Of a stretch of DNA of 57,985 nucleotides, positions 1 through 8,239 are shown one piece after another (the first letter of the stretch is position 1; each line of letters opens with the position of its first letter). Made by a program: the position numbers and the translations under genes. This DNA comes from a virus. The stretch lies in IMG/VR virus record IMGVR_UViG_3300031812_000004, positions 1-57,985 of that record, one strand, 5' to 3'. The notes beneath the pieces are model-generated. The model saw nothing but the letters and a program-made list of their open reading frames with translations, was not told where the DNA came from and searched no databases.

Positions 1-214
1 TATGCTGGTCTGTGGTGTATAATAATCCTTTATAACTTTCTAATATAAAGAAGTCTTTTATATCGTTTAGTTCAAATTCAGGTAAAATAAATGTGTATTT
101 CTCTTCTATAGTAACGTTTTCTATATTAACAGTTTTATAAAAGTCCAGTGCTTCTTTTTTTAAAACAGATGAAACTTCCTTAGGTTTTTCGAGTGTAAGG
201 TTAATTGTAGTCAT
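1..214 (-). CDS. hypothetical protein, 3' end cut by window edge
   Basis: An open frame begins with ATG at 214 (MTTINLTLEKPKEV...) and runs leftward without a stop to the window edge, giving 71 codons. The readable part is rich in Glu and Lys with alternating hydrophobics, and no family is recognised. It is the most distal visible gene of the left-arm transcription units, 30 nt after its upstream neighbour. Confidence 0.6.
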   Translation of the reverse strand, partial: MTTINLTLEKPKEVSSVLKKEALDFYKTVNIENVTIEEKYTFILPEFELNDIKDFFILESYKGLLYTTDQH

Positions 215-243
215 GTTTTTATCTTTTTAAATTTATTAACATT

Positions 244-465
244 TTAAACTTTTAGTTTTTCATAGTATTCATATTTATAACACTTTGGGCAGATTATTAT
301 AAAATCATCAAATCTGACATGATAAGTCAGTAAATATGCAGTTCTTTCTTTAGAACACATGCACTCATCAGTAGTTTTTATAAAACCAAATCCGTTTCTT
401 TTGATATATTCCATTAGTTTTTCTTCATCATCAATAACTTTTACTTTTACGTGGTGTTCGTTCAT
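244..465 (-). CDS. small protein with possible zinc-binding cysteines
   Basis: A 73-aa protein (MNEHHVKVKVIDDE...). It contains a Cys-Met-Cys pair near residue 36 and a CPKC motif near residue 60, a spacing compatible with a zinc knuckle; this is an inference from four cysteines only. An A-rich leader rather than a Shine-Dalgarno precedes the start. No function is assigned. Confidence 0.6.
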   Translation of the reverse strand: MNEHHVKVKVIDDEEKLMEYIKRNGFGFIKTTDECMCSKERTAYLLTYHVRFDDFIIICPKCYKYEYYEKLKV

Positions 466-483
466 AAGTTTTTTTTCTTTTTA

Positions 484-1155
484 TTAGATTTCGATTTTTT
501 TCAATTTGTGTGAGAACTCTTCAATAAAGCTTTTAGAAAGGTGTTGGTGTTCAAATATCTTGTCCCAATGAACTTCATTCTCAAATTCTCTTATAAAGTT
601 TTCTGACAGCTTTTGTTTTATGCATATATAATACCATATAACTCTATTACGAAATTCACGTATGAAATCTTCAGGTAAAATTTGGTGTTCGCTTATATAA
701 AACCAATCTACATAATCTTTAAATTCTTTTATAAAATCAGGGGATAGTTTTTGACAACGGGATATTTCTCTCCAAATGACACGGTCTTTAAACTGTCGTA
801 TGAAGTTTTCAGGTAATGTCTGATATACAGAAATAAGATAAAAATCCAATTTATCAGCAAATTTGAAAAGAATATCCGGAGATAGTTTTTGGTATTTACA
901 AGCATACTCCCAATAAATTTTATTGTGGTATTTTGTAATTAGATAATCAGATAAGTTCTGATATTTTGACATTAAATCCCAGTCAAGCTTATCGCTGAAC
1001 ACATCTATAAATTCTTCACTTAAAAACTTATACATGGAAATTCTTATCCAATCTAAAGTTTCTTCACAATTTTTGTTTAAAAGCTCTTCTACACTGTGTC
1101 TTAAATCACATTCTTTTACAAGTTTTTCAAACTCTTCTCTTATTTCTTTTTTCAT
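484..1155 (-). CDS. tandem 21-residue helical repeat protein
   Basis: A 223-aa protein made almost wholly of about eight degenerate repeats of roughly 21 residues. The pattern is LSxxFIxEFxxxVxWxxIxxxQ, for example LSPDFIKEFKDYVDWFYIS and LPEDFIREFRNRVIWYYIC. Regular Trp, Leu-Ser and Phe-Ile positions suggest an alpha-solenoid binding surface. Similar Trp/Leu-Ser repeats occur, from memory, in phage and large DNA virus proteins of unknown role. Probably protein-protein interaction, possibly with a host target; no catalytic motif is seen. Confidence 0.75.
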   Translation of the reverse strand: MKKEIREEFEKLVKECDLRHSVEELLNKNCEETLDWIRISMYKFLSEEFIDVFSDKLDWDLMSKYQNLSDYLITKYHNKIYWEYACKYQKLSPDILFKFADKLDFYLISVYQTLPENFIRQFKDRVIWREISRCQKLSPDFIKEFKDYVDWFYISEHQILPEDFIREFRNRVIWYYICIKQKLSENFIREFENEVHWDKIFEHQHLSKSFIEEFSHKLKKIEI

Positions 1156-1184
1156 AGCGTTTTTTTTTGTTTTAAATGTATTTA

Positions 1185-1703
1185 TTATAAATCTTCAATA
1201 TGTTTTTCTATATCTCTGTAATCATACATTTTATTCAATGTATCAGATTTTATTTCTATACAGACAAAATCATCCAATTTAATGTAATATACTTTGTATT
1301 CAGAAGGTAGTCTGCTTTTAAGTCTTGATGTCCTCGAAAATATATCCTTATTTATTTCATGATACAGAATAATAAGCACGGCATAACATAAATATCTAAT
1401 TACTTTATCGTTGTATAATACTTTTCTCATTGAGTTATAATCAATAGAAACTATATTATTTTCTACATCATCGAGTTCTTTTATTTCAATATTTATGTTC
1501 TTTTCGTAATTTTTATTCTTTATTTCTTTATTGTTTGTAACATATATTGTATACTCTGAAGGTATTTCTGTTTGTTCTTTAATGTTTTTTTTAATCTCAT
1601 CAAGAAGATAATGATATATCTCTGATACTACTGCTGTATCTTCAGGTGTGGTTATTATTCTTGGGGATATGAAGTTTATCAGATGTTTTGTACTTTTATT
1701 CAT
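1185..1703 (-). CDS. hypothetical protein downstream of sigma factor
   Basis: A 172-aa protein (MNKSTKHLINFISPRI...) with a hydrophobic stretch near residues 103-115 (YLCYAVLIILYHE), probably a buried helix rather than a membrane span. Its start overlaps the end of the sigma-factor gene by 8 nt, so the two are likely translationally coupled. No family is recognised. A regulator or partner of the sigma factor is possible but only inferred from position. Confidence 0.65.
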   Translation of the reverse strand: MNKSTKHLINFISPRIITTPEDTAVVSEIYHYLLDEIKKNIKEQTEIPSEYTIYVTNNKEIKNKNYEKNINIEIKELDDVENNIVSIDYNSMRKVLYNDKVIRYLCYAVLIILYHEINKDIFSRTSRLKSRLPSEYKVYYIKLDDFVCIEIKSDTLNKMYDYRDIEKHIEDL

Positions 1704-2691
1704 AGCTTCCCACAGTTAACAGTTCTATTATTTTTTTTATTTTTTCTTTATCGGGACTGTTTTGTATTTTCTGGTAGAACATTTTACTTATCTTTTTTTC
1801 TGTTATTTTTTTATGATTTTCAAGATATCTTTTATTCAATTCTTCTTTGGTAGTATTGTATATCTGTGCAACTTCTTCAAGATTTATTGTTTTTAATATC
1901 ATTTTATACAATATAAGATAAAGTATTATATAATCCGGTATACCGCATTCTTTAAATAATATTGTCAGTTTCACTTCCAACATTAAATTATCTATCTTTA
2001 TGATTTCATGTCTTATGTCGTCTGTATTAGTTTCAGTATTATACCGGAAAGCGTAATAATATTCTTTATAGTTTCGTGGTTCTATGTTATCACTTTCATA
2101 AAAATATTCTTTGTCTCTTTCGACTATTCTTGTATCTATACTTACAGGATGAAGGACTTTATAATCTTCCAATAGTTTTTTTTCTTTTTTTGTTATTTCT
2201 TCCGGTTTATCTTTTTTATCGCTTATTATTTTTTCTATTTTATTTAGCGTTCTTATGGGAATCCGTATAGATGATGACCTTTCCTTAGCGTATAAGCTAA
2301 GATACCTGTTAACACTTACAGCAGCATAGGAATAAAACCTTACGTTATTTTTATTGTTCAAATCAAATGTATCCAGTGCTTTACAAAGACCATATATTCC
2401 TTCCTGTAATAATTCATTGTAAAACTGACTATCAAAATTTATAGGCTTATACTTTTTTATGAGTGAAATTACAAAAGGAATGTTACACAGTATGAGTTTT
2501 TCCTTTGCTTTTTCATCTCCTTCTTCTTTGTATTTACGTATCAGTTCCTGTTCTTCTTCCTTTGACAGGGATTTATTACCGGATAATGCTTTCTTCATAC
2601 CGTTTTCACGGTAGTAGATAATAGACGAATTGTTAACATTTACGTCTAAAAGTTCTGTTTTAAACTGATTTCTTTTTTTACCGAAAAGCAT
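1696..2691 (-). CDS. phage RNA polymerase sigma factor (sigma-70 family)
   Basis: A 331-aa protein. Residues 41-150 match sigma-70 region 2: LSKEEEQELIRKY, then EKLILCNIPFVISLIKKY, ELLQEGIYGLCKALDTFD, the aromatic -10 recognition segment VRFYSYAAVSVNRYL, and a basic linker IRIPIRTLNKI resembling region 3.0. Region 4 is weak; residues 268-300 (NLEEVAQIYNTTKEELNKRY) could be its remnant helix-turn-helix. It would redirect host core RNA polymerase to phage promoters. The TAAWATTTAGTAT motif in front of late genes is the natural candidate target, which is inference. The gene overlaps its neighbours at both ends (a TAATG junction upstream), indicating an operon. Confidence 0.9.
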   Translation of the reverse strand: MLFGKKRNQFKTELLDVNVNNSSIIYYRENGMKKALSGNKSLSKEEEQELIRKYKEEGDEKAKEKLILCNIPFVISLIKKYKPINFDSQFYNELLQEGIYGLCKALDTFDLNNKNNVRFYSYAAVSVNRYLSLYAKERSSSIRIPIRTLNKIEKIISDKKDKPEEITKKEKKLLEDYKVLHPVSIDTRIVERDKEYFYESDNIEPRNYKEYYYAFRYNTETNTDDIRHEIIKIDNLMLEVKLTILFKECGIPDYIILYLILYKMILKTINLEEVAQIYNTTKEELNKRYLENHKKITEKKISKMFYQKIQNSPDKEKIKKIIELLTVGSYE

Positions 2692-3524
2692 TATCCAAAG
2701 TATAAATATTTTGATTTATACATTTTTTCCATATCAAAATCTTCACCTAAAAATTCTATACTGTCTTTAAATATTCCTATAACTTCAGGACTATATCCAT
2801 GGCGTATTATAATCTTTTTATCAAACCGTTCTATGTTGATATCGTTTCCCTGTAAGTATAAGGTTTTATATGTTGTTAATGCTTTAAGAACAGAAATGGT
2901 ATAATAGTCTTTTTCTATTTCTGTAAAAAGTTTATATTTTTCTTTATGTTTTTCCAGTATATCTTTCAGAAATGCATATTCTGTTTTGCTTATCTTTATA
3001 TCAGTCATTGCTCCTGATATTCTGACAATTTCGTAATTGTTTTCTATAGATTGTCTTTCTTTATCGTCTTCTGTAACAAATTTATATGTGACTTTTTCTT
3101 TGAGATTTTTTATTGTTTTTGTGAAAGATGTATCTTTACTATAGTAAAAGGTTAATGTTTTGTCATCGTCTTTTACTAACTTTTTTATGTAATAGTATGG
3201 ATCATTTTCTTCAAAATTATTATCTTTTCTTTCGTAATCCAGAAATTTATCAACAATTTGATTCTCATTGAATTTAACAGATGTTGACAGTATTTCATTA
3301 TTGTTATCAAAGTCATGAGTTATTTCGTTTATGGTTATAGGTTTGTCAGAAAATTGGTTCTCAGGAATTAAAAAATGTAAAACGTTGTATACCGTGAAAG
3401 CAAACGTATAAGGATCACATTTGATAAGCGGATGTATAAATACCGATTTTGTGAGTTCTTTTATCAGTGAATAATTATATTTTCTTATACTGTTCTTTTT
3501 TATTTCGTCGGTCGTTTCATTCAT
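2691..3524 (-). CDS. hypothetical protein, first gene of sigma-factor operon
   Basis: A 277-aa charged protein (MNETTDEIKKNSIRKY...) without recognised motifs. The stop and the sigma start share one base (TAATG). A promoter-like TAAATTTG lies 14 nt upstream of the ATG, so this gene probably heads the transcript that includes the sigma factor. No signal peptide or membrane span is evident. Confidence 0.7.
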   Translation of the reverse strand: MNETTDEIKKNSIRKYNYSLIKELTKSVFIHPLIKCDPYTFAFTVYNVLHFLIPENQFSDKPITINEITHDFDNNNEILSTSVKFNENQIVDKFLDYERKDNNFEENDPYYYIKKLVKDDDKTLTFYYSKDTSFTKTIKNLKEKVTYKFVTEDDKERQSIENNYEIVRISGAMTDIKISKTEYAFLKDILEKHKEKYKLFTEIEKDYYTISVLKALTTYKTLYLQGNDINIERFDKKIIIRHGYSPEVIGIFKDSIEFLGEDFDMEKMYKSKYLYFG

Positions 3525-3537
3525 ATTTCAAAATTAG

Positions 3538-3545
3538 CAAATTTA
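3538..3545 (-). promoter_or_regulatory. Bacteroidota-type -7 promoter element
   Basis: Read on the minus strand the sequence is TAAATTTG, matching the TAnnTTTG element of Bacteroidota primary-sigma promoters. It sits about 14 nt before the 277-aa gene and would start the transcript carrying the sigma gene. Confidence 0.6.
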
Positions 3546-3582
3546 TTTATTATTTTAACATACTTTTAACAAATTTTAAATA

Positions 3583-3960
3583 TCAAGTTGTTTTTTTTTT
3601 CTTTTTAATAACATGTTCAATATAGTTTTTGTTATAGGTAATGGTAAATTGTACATCGTCAAGGAATATAAAACTTATAAATTCTTCAATACAGCTTTCT
3701 GATATAAACATAGGAACTACATTTTTATCACCGTTTTTTTCGTATATCGTGAGTCCAAAGTTACAACATTCTTTATCCATATTTGCAAATGTAATATAAT
3801 CTATTATAATTTCTTTTTCAGTTTTTAACTTTTCGGGGCTTGTTATAACAGTTTTAAAGGTCACATCCCTTTTTGGAGTTATAATCATTATATTTCCGAT
3901 ATAATCCCTGCTTTCGTTTATGGCTTTTCTTATAAGATTTAATAAATTATCTTTGTTCAT
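3583..3960 (-). CDS. hypothetical protein coupled to SbcC-like ATPase
   Basis: A 125-aa protein (MNKDNLLNLIRKAINESRDY...) with no family recognised. It ends in a poly-Lys tail (KKKKKTT). The ATG overlaps the stop of the SbcC/Rad50-like gene by 4 nt (ATGA), so it is probably co-translated with that gene and may work with it. No catalytic residues stand out. Confidence 0.65.
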   Translation of the reverse strand: MNKDNLLNLIRKAINESRDYIGNIMIITPKRDVTFKTVITSPEKLKTEKEIIIDYITFANMDKECCNFGLTIYEKNGDKNVVPMFISESCIEEFISFIFLDDVQFTITYNKNYIEHVIKKKKKTT

Positions 3961-5330
3961 TTGTGTTCTATCAGTTCAAATCTCAGTTCTCCGGCTTCAA
4001 AGTCAGGTTTTTCTATTAACAACTGTAAATCATTCTTTTCTGCCCAATCAAGAACTTTCTGCATACTCACTTTATCAAGTGGAGAACAATCAAAATACAA
4101 AGTTCTTAACTCTTTAAGATTTACAGATGATAAAAGCAAAGAAACTATGTATAACTCACTCAAGGAAAGATGTTCTTTATCTACAGGCATACCATTATAA
4201 AACACTCCTTCGTCATTAATAGTTATTCCATCAGGAAGCTTTACAGATTCCATCCTGGACTTTATAGCTTTTTCTATCTCTTTTATCTGAGAATCGATTT
4301 CATTGTAACTTGCTTCTGCTTTTTCAAACTGTTCTTTATAACTAAGAAATTGTTTATATTTTTCTTTGTAAAGATCGGCTTTTCTTAAAGTATTATCTAT
4401 TTCACTAAGATCCGGTGGCGGCGGTACATCTTCTTTTTTAGGTAATTTATTTATAAAATCTTCATAATTTGTTTTTAATGCTTCTTCTTCTTCTATCTTG
4501 TTATAGATTTCTTTGAGAATATCTATGTTTTTACTTAAACATTCAGATGTTTCATGCCTTACATCTGCATTACGTAAGAATAGTGTTTTACTCAGACAAT
4601 CTTCAAGAACTCTTACGTCTTTCTCTATGTGTTCTTTTTTGGATTTATATTCGTTAATGGTTCTTTCTCTTTCTGCTGTCAGTTCTTGTATTTTCTTTTC
4701 TGCTTCTTTGTTCCTTTCGTTTATGCTTTTAACTTTATTTTCATATTCTTCTATAATCATTTTTCTTTCTTCCTCTACTTGCTTAATTTGATTTTCATCA
4801 ATAGGCTTAGAATAAATCTGGTATTCCTGATATAACGATTTTGCCTGATTCTTTGCTCTGAACCTTTCTTCTCTGATACTTATAAGTTGTCTCAGCTTTT
4901 GTTTTTCTTCTGTTACATCTATACCTAACGTTTTGCTAAGTATATTAACTTTTTCTTTCGGAGTAGCGTTTATGAAGGCATCTATATCAAAATAAGCATT
5001 AGGAAGGTATTTGTTAACTATTTCTTTTGTTACTTTAAATTCCAAACTGTTGGAAACAAAGGTTAACTTTTCTTTTCCGTCCGGCTCTAATGTATAAATG
5101 AATTCATTACCATCATCCATTTTTATAGATGCGTATCCTTGTTTTGTTTTGTCTTTAAGTACTTCTGGCTTATATTTGTTTCCCATCAATCTTTCTGTCA
5201 AAAATCTTATAAAAGTTGTCTTACCTTTCGTATTTCCTGCTATAATGTAAGCCGTACAGCCATTTAGTTCTGCTGAAAATTCGTCAATGTTTTTGATGTT
5301 TCTTATTTCGCTTTTAGTTATTTTAGCCAT
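3957..5330 (-). CDS. SbcC/Rad50/RecF-like ABC-type ATPase
   Basis: A 457-aa protein. The N-terminus is typical of SMC-like recombination ATPases: ITKSEIRNIKNIDEF followed by the Walker A AGNTKGKTTF (residues 31-40). Residues about 165-240 and 310-370 form predicted coiled coils (KSINERNKEAEKKIQEL and similar). The C-terminus has a signature-like HLSLSELYIVSLLL (387-400) and a degenerate Walker B, LRTLYFDCS (408-416), without the usual DE pair. It likely acts in DNA-end processing or recombination, analogous to T4 gp46. The PD-(D/E)XK nuclease two genes upstream is a plausible nuclease partner in place of SbcD/gp47. Confidence 0.8.
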   Translation of the reverse strand: MAKITKSEIRNIKNIDEFSAELNGCTAYIIAGNTKGKTTFIRFLTERLMGNKYKPEVLKDKTKQGYASIKMDDGNEFIYTLEPDGKEKLTFVSNSLEFKVTKEIVNKYLPNAYFDIDAFINATPKEKVNILSKTLGIDVTEEKQKLRQLISIREERFRAKNQAKSLYQEYQIYSKPIDENQIKQVEEERKMIIEEYENKVKSINERNKEAEKKIQELTAERERTINEYKSKKEHIEKDVRVLEDCLSKTLFLRNADVRHETSECLSKNIDILKEIYNKIEEEEALKTNYEDFINKLPKKEDVPPPPDLSEIDNTLRKADLYKEKYKQFLSYKEQFEKAEASYNEIDSQIKEIEKAIKSRMESVKLPDGITINDEGVFYNGMPVDKEHLSLSELYIVSLLLSSVNLKELRTLYFDCSPLDKVSMQKVLDWAEKNDLQLLIEKPDFEAGELRFELIEHK

Positions 5331-5360
5331 AATGTTTTGTTTGTTTTAATTAAATTTATT

Positions 5361-5741
5361 TTACCACACACAATACAGACTGAAATCGTTGGCAACTCTT
5401 ATCATATTTAATACTTTATTTCCTAATTCTTTTATATCGATCCAGTTCGTTTCAAGCCAATGATAGCCGTACTCTTCTTCATAAGATATATTGTTTGAGT
5501 CTGATGCCCACGATTTATATGCTTCCAGTGTATTTTTATCCGGGAATAAAATCTTTCCTATAAAACGTGCTTCTACTTTATATTTGTCTGTAATTCTGTC
5601 ATGTATAATTTCCATATAATAGTCGTCTGCCATCAGTTTATGTTCAAAATCATACCTTGTATATTGTGGATCTTTTATACTTTCATCTACTATGAATTGA
5701 CACATTGTTTCTGTAATGTTCTTTTTGATATCTTCAACCAT
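5361..5741 (-). CDS. hypothetical protein between nuclease and ATPase genes
   Basis: A 126-aa acidic protein (MVEDIKKNITETMCQF...) ending in NDFSLYCVW, with no recognised fold. It lies between the PD-(D/E)XK nuclease and the SbcC-like ATPase, which suggests the same DNA-processing module; that is an inference from position only. An A-rich leader precedes the start. Confidence 0.65.
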   Translation of the reverse strand: MVEDIKKNITETMCQFIVDESIKDPQYTRYDFEHKLMADDYYMEIIHDRITDKYKVEARFIGKILFPDKNTLEAYKSWASDSNNISYEEEYGYHWLETNWIDIKELGNKVLNMIRVANDFSLYCVW

Positions 5742-5773
5742 AATGTTTTTATTTTAATGTTTTTTTTATAAAC

Positions 5774-6883
5774 TTATAATTCCTGATTTCTTAAAGGTTT
5801 AACAGGTTTTATGTTAAATCTGTCTTTAAGAACTACGATATAATCTTCACATATAACGTTTTTGTGAGAAGGATATTTGACTCTGAAATTATTCTTTATA
5901 CTTTCCATCTTTTGTTCGTATTCGGTTTTAAGTTCTCTGTTTTTAATATATTCAACAGCCATTGTATAATCCTGATCGTCTCCTGCTATATCGTCTGCGT
6001 TTTCATAGTAAGTTTCATTACTGTATATTACATTTTCATTGTCGACTTCATATCCTGAAAGTTTTATACTGTATTCTGTGTAATAATTATTTATAACTTC
6101 ATCTCTTGCTTTTGTGTTTGCGTCTATTACATTCTTATAAAAGTCGTCAACATTCTGTGAAACTGTTGTTATGAATGGCAAATATTCATTTAAATCTATT
6201 TTTTGTATAACTACATCTTCATTTGCTATAAGATAAAATAATAAACCAAAGTCAGTATTCATGGCGAGCTGTTGCATTATACTTTGCCATACATACTGTC
6301 CAGGCAACATTGACATTTCTTTCTTATTAAAAGATATACGGTTAACAAATTTTGTATCTACCGGTATATCTTTATCTTCTATTTTTATACTGAAGTCAGG
6401 AGTTACTCTTATGGGAACATCGTTTATAAATACTATATAGGTGTTTTGAATTTCAGCAACTTCTCTTATTCTGTTCCCTTTTAGTTTGTTTTCCAATATG
6501 CTGTCCGCATCTTTATCAAAATATGTAAGCAGGTCTTTGAGATACTCTTCAAAAATCCTGCCAAGTATCATCTGTTTAGTGTTAATTTTTCTTATAATAT
6601 TAAGCTTTTCCAACAGCATGTTTTTAGGATTGGAAAAGCTTTCTTCCGGTACAAGTAACGAAGCAACCTGTGATGCACCTATAAACAAATTAAGATACTT
6701 GGAATCCAGCATTCCCTGGTCTTCAAACTCATATTTATGTTTACGTTTATAAACATCTATCTTTATGTCGTTAAAGTTAACCTTTTTGGTGTAGCTGTTT
6801 ATCTTTTCGTATAAACCACACTCTTCTATAAACCTTTTTGATTCGGCGTATTCTTCAATGGTTGGAAGGTTGTTGTATTCCAT
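5774..6883 (-). CDS. PD-(D/E)XK family phage nuclease (YqaJ/RecB-like)
   Basis: A 369-aa protein. In order it shows an IGASQVASLL helix (68-77), GRIFEEYLKDLL with the Gly-Glu motif (108-119), VTPDF supplying the first Asp (D163), IPVDTKFV where D176-x-K178 forms the core (Asp in place of the usual Glu), and YVWQSIMQQLAM with the conserved Gln (Q200/Q204). This is the motif order of YqaJ/lambda-exonuclease/RecB nucleases. Likely a DNA exonuclease for recombination or host DNA degradation. A TAATTTTG promoter element lies 14 nt upstream. Confidence 0.8.
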   Translation of the reverse strand: MEYNNLPTIEEYAESKRFIEECGLYEKINSYTKKVNFNDIKIDVYKRKHKYEFEDQGMLDSKYLNLFIGASQVASLLVPEESFSNPKNMLLEKLNIIRKINTKQMILGRIFEEYLKDLLTYFDKDADSILENKLKGNRIREVAEIQNTYIVFINDVPIRVTPDFSIKIEDKDIPVDTKFVNRISFNKKEMSMLPGQYVWQSIMQQLAMNTDFGLLFYLIANEDVVIQKIDLNEYLPFITTVSQNVDDFYKNVIDANTKARDEVINNYYTEYSIKLSGYEVDNENVIYSNETYYENADDIAGDDQDYTMAVEYIKNRELKTEYEQKMESIKNNFRVKYPSHKNVICEDYIVVLKDRFNIKPVKPLRNQEL

Positions 6884-6897
6884 GTTTTTTAATATGC

Positions 6898-6905
6898 AAA
6901 ATTAA
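6898..6905 (-). promoter_or_regulatory. Bacteroidota-type -7 promoter element
   Basis: The minus strand reads TAATTTTG, fitting TAnnTTTG, 14 nt before the ATG of the PD-(D/E)XK nuclease gene. Confidence 0.5.
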
Positions 6906-6909
6906 TATT

Positions 6910-7455
6910 TTATTCTTCTTCTTTTTTCAGATTTTTAAAATATTCATCTATTTCATTCGAATCTGCTGGAAAATATCCGAATTCTTTGAAAAAGATATGT
7001 TCTTTCAGGGCTTCCTCTGCTTCTTCTTTTGTGGCGTAGGGGATAGCTGCGTTAGTACTCTTTGTTTGAAAGTCGTGATAGAAACCATCTAGTATACTTT
7101 CATACGCTTCTTCGTATGTATTATATTCGTCTCTGTTCCAAACGAAAGGACCGTTTCCCCAGGCTCCTGTCCATGTAAAGGTTCCGTACTTGATATCAGG
7201 CATCCATCCGTCCTCTTCGTCTTTATAATACTCAGGATCCAGGTTTTCTTCATACCTGGAATAATTGAGTAATTCTCCGTTCCTGCCTACCAACATTGCC
7301 CTAACTTGGGTTCTGTTGGCTATACCTTCGGGGGTGGTGGTTTCGTCATGCCACCACGTCTCTAAATATTCCTTCATGGACATTTCTTTAATCTCATCGT
7401 TTTCTATTATAAATACAGGATAGTCATACTTTGATTTAAATGCTTGTGTTTTCAT
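6910..7455 (-). CDS. hypothetical acidic protein
   Basis: A 181-aa acidic protein starting MKTQAFKSKYDYPVF. The internal ATG at 7455 is preferred over 7488 because the A-rich leader (A9, CTAAAAATTAAAATATCT) sits directly before it. Trp-rich segments (GTFTWTGAWGNGPFVWNRDEY) suggest a compact beta domain. No family is recognised and no catalytic motif is seen. Confidence 0.65.
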   Translation of the reverse strand: MKTQAFKSKYDYPVFIIENDEIKEMSMKEYLETWWHDETTTPEGIANRTQVRAMLVGRNGELLNYSRYEENLDPEYYKDEEDGWMPDIKYGTFTWTGAWGNGPFVWNRDEYNTYEEAYESILDGFYHDFQTKSTNAAIPYATKEEAEEALKEHIFFKEFGYFPADSNEIDEYFKNLKKEEE

Positions 7456-7527
7456 AGATATTATTTTAATTTTTAGTTTTTTTTTCAATTCAATTAATGT
7501 GTTAGTATATTTTATAATTTATATTTA

Positions 7528-7836
7528 TTAAACTTCATTATATTTTAACGATAATATTTCATCTGAACTTGTTATACTTCCTTTTTCAAACAGAATTTTA
7601 GACATTTTAACATTTTCTTTATCTATATGAACCAAATAACCTACATTTGGTGGTTCTGCAAATATTAAAACGTTTATAACTTTATGAATTATATAAAGCT
7701 CATGAAGATGAGCTTTTAGCTCATCGGGTGTGATTATTTTTTTGCTTCCTAAACCGTTCTCAAGATTGATTAATTTATAAGGATTTATATTATAAATTAT
7801 TTTAACTACAATTTCAATGTAAGTATAAACATCCAT
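7528..7836 (-). CDS. hypothetical protein
   Basis: A 102-aa protein (MDVYTYIEIVVKIIYN...) of unknown function, with an N-terminal amphipathic helix and a middle segment KAHLHELYIIHKVINVLIF. It is the last of a run of small left-arm genes (7.5-10 kb) that resemble accessory host-modulation genes by size and lack of recognised motifs. Confidence 0.6.
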   Translation of the reverse strand: MDVYTYIEIVVKIIYNINPYKLINLENGLGSKKIITPDELKAHLHELYIIHKVINVLIFAEPPNVGYLVHIDKENVKMSKILFEKGSITSSDEILSLKYNEV

Positions 7837-7875
7837 ATTTACTGCATTTGTTTTTGTTTGGTGTAGAGTTTATGC

Positions 7876-8205
7876 TCATATATTTTTATAAATTTCTAAA
7901 ACATACGGTTCTAATTTATCAGCAATCTCTTGTGATCTTTCGTCGTCCTGATAACATCTAAAATAATCTTTACTTATTTTCAATTCAAATTCAGTATCCA
8001 TTATACGTACACTGTCAAACGCAGATACACGCACCTTACCATCTCTTATTGTGATTTCACAAAGAAGGTCTCCAAAATTGTCTTCCATTATATCCAGTAT
8101 TTTGCGTGCCGGCTCAATGATTTTCTGCACTTTTTCTATATCATTTCCGTAAAATTCTCCGCTTATTCTTATATCAGAAAACACTTTTTGAATTTCGAGT
8201 TCCAT
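7876..8205 (-). CDS. hypothetical protein, paralogue of the next upstream gene
   Basis: A 109-aa protein. Its whole length aligns by eye with the first 115 residues of the upstream 284-aa protein: IRISGEFYGNDIEKV against IKVSGEFYYGENIEKI, and KLEPYVLEIYKNI against KLKPYMLEIYNII. It is therefore a single-domain paralogue produced by local duplication. Function unknown. Confidence 0.7.
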   Translation of the reverse strand: MELEIQKVFSDIRISGEFYGNDIEKVQKIIEPARKILDIMEDNFGDLLCEITIRDGKVRVSAFDSVRIMDTEFELKISKDYFRCYQDDERSQEIADKLEPYVLEIYKNI

Positions 8206-8239
8206 AGTTATTTCATTTTTGTTTTTTTTTTTTTTTTTA

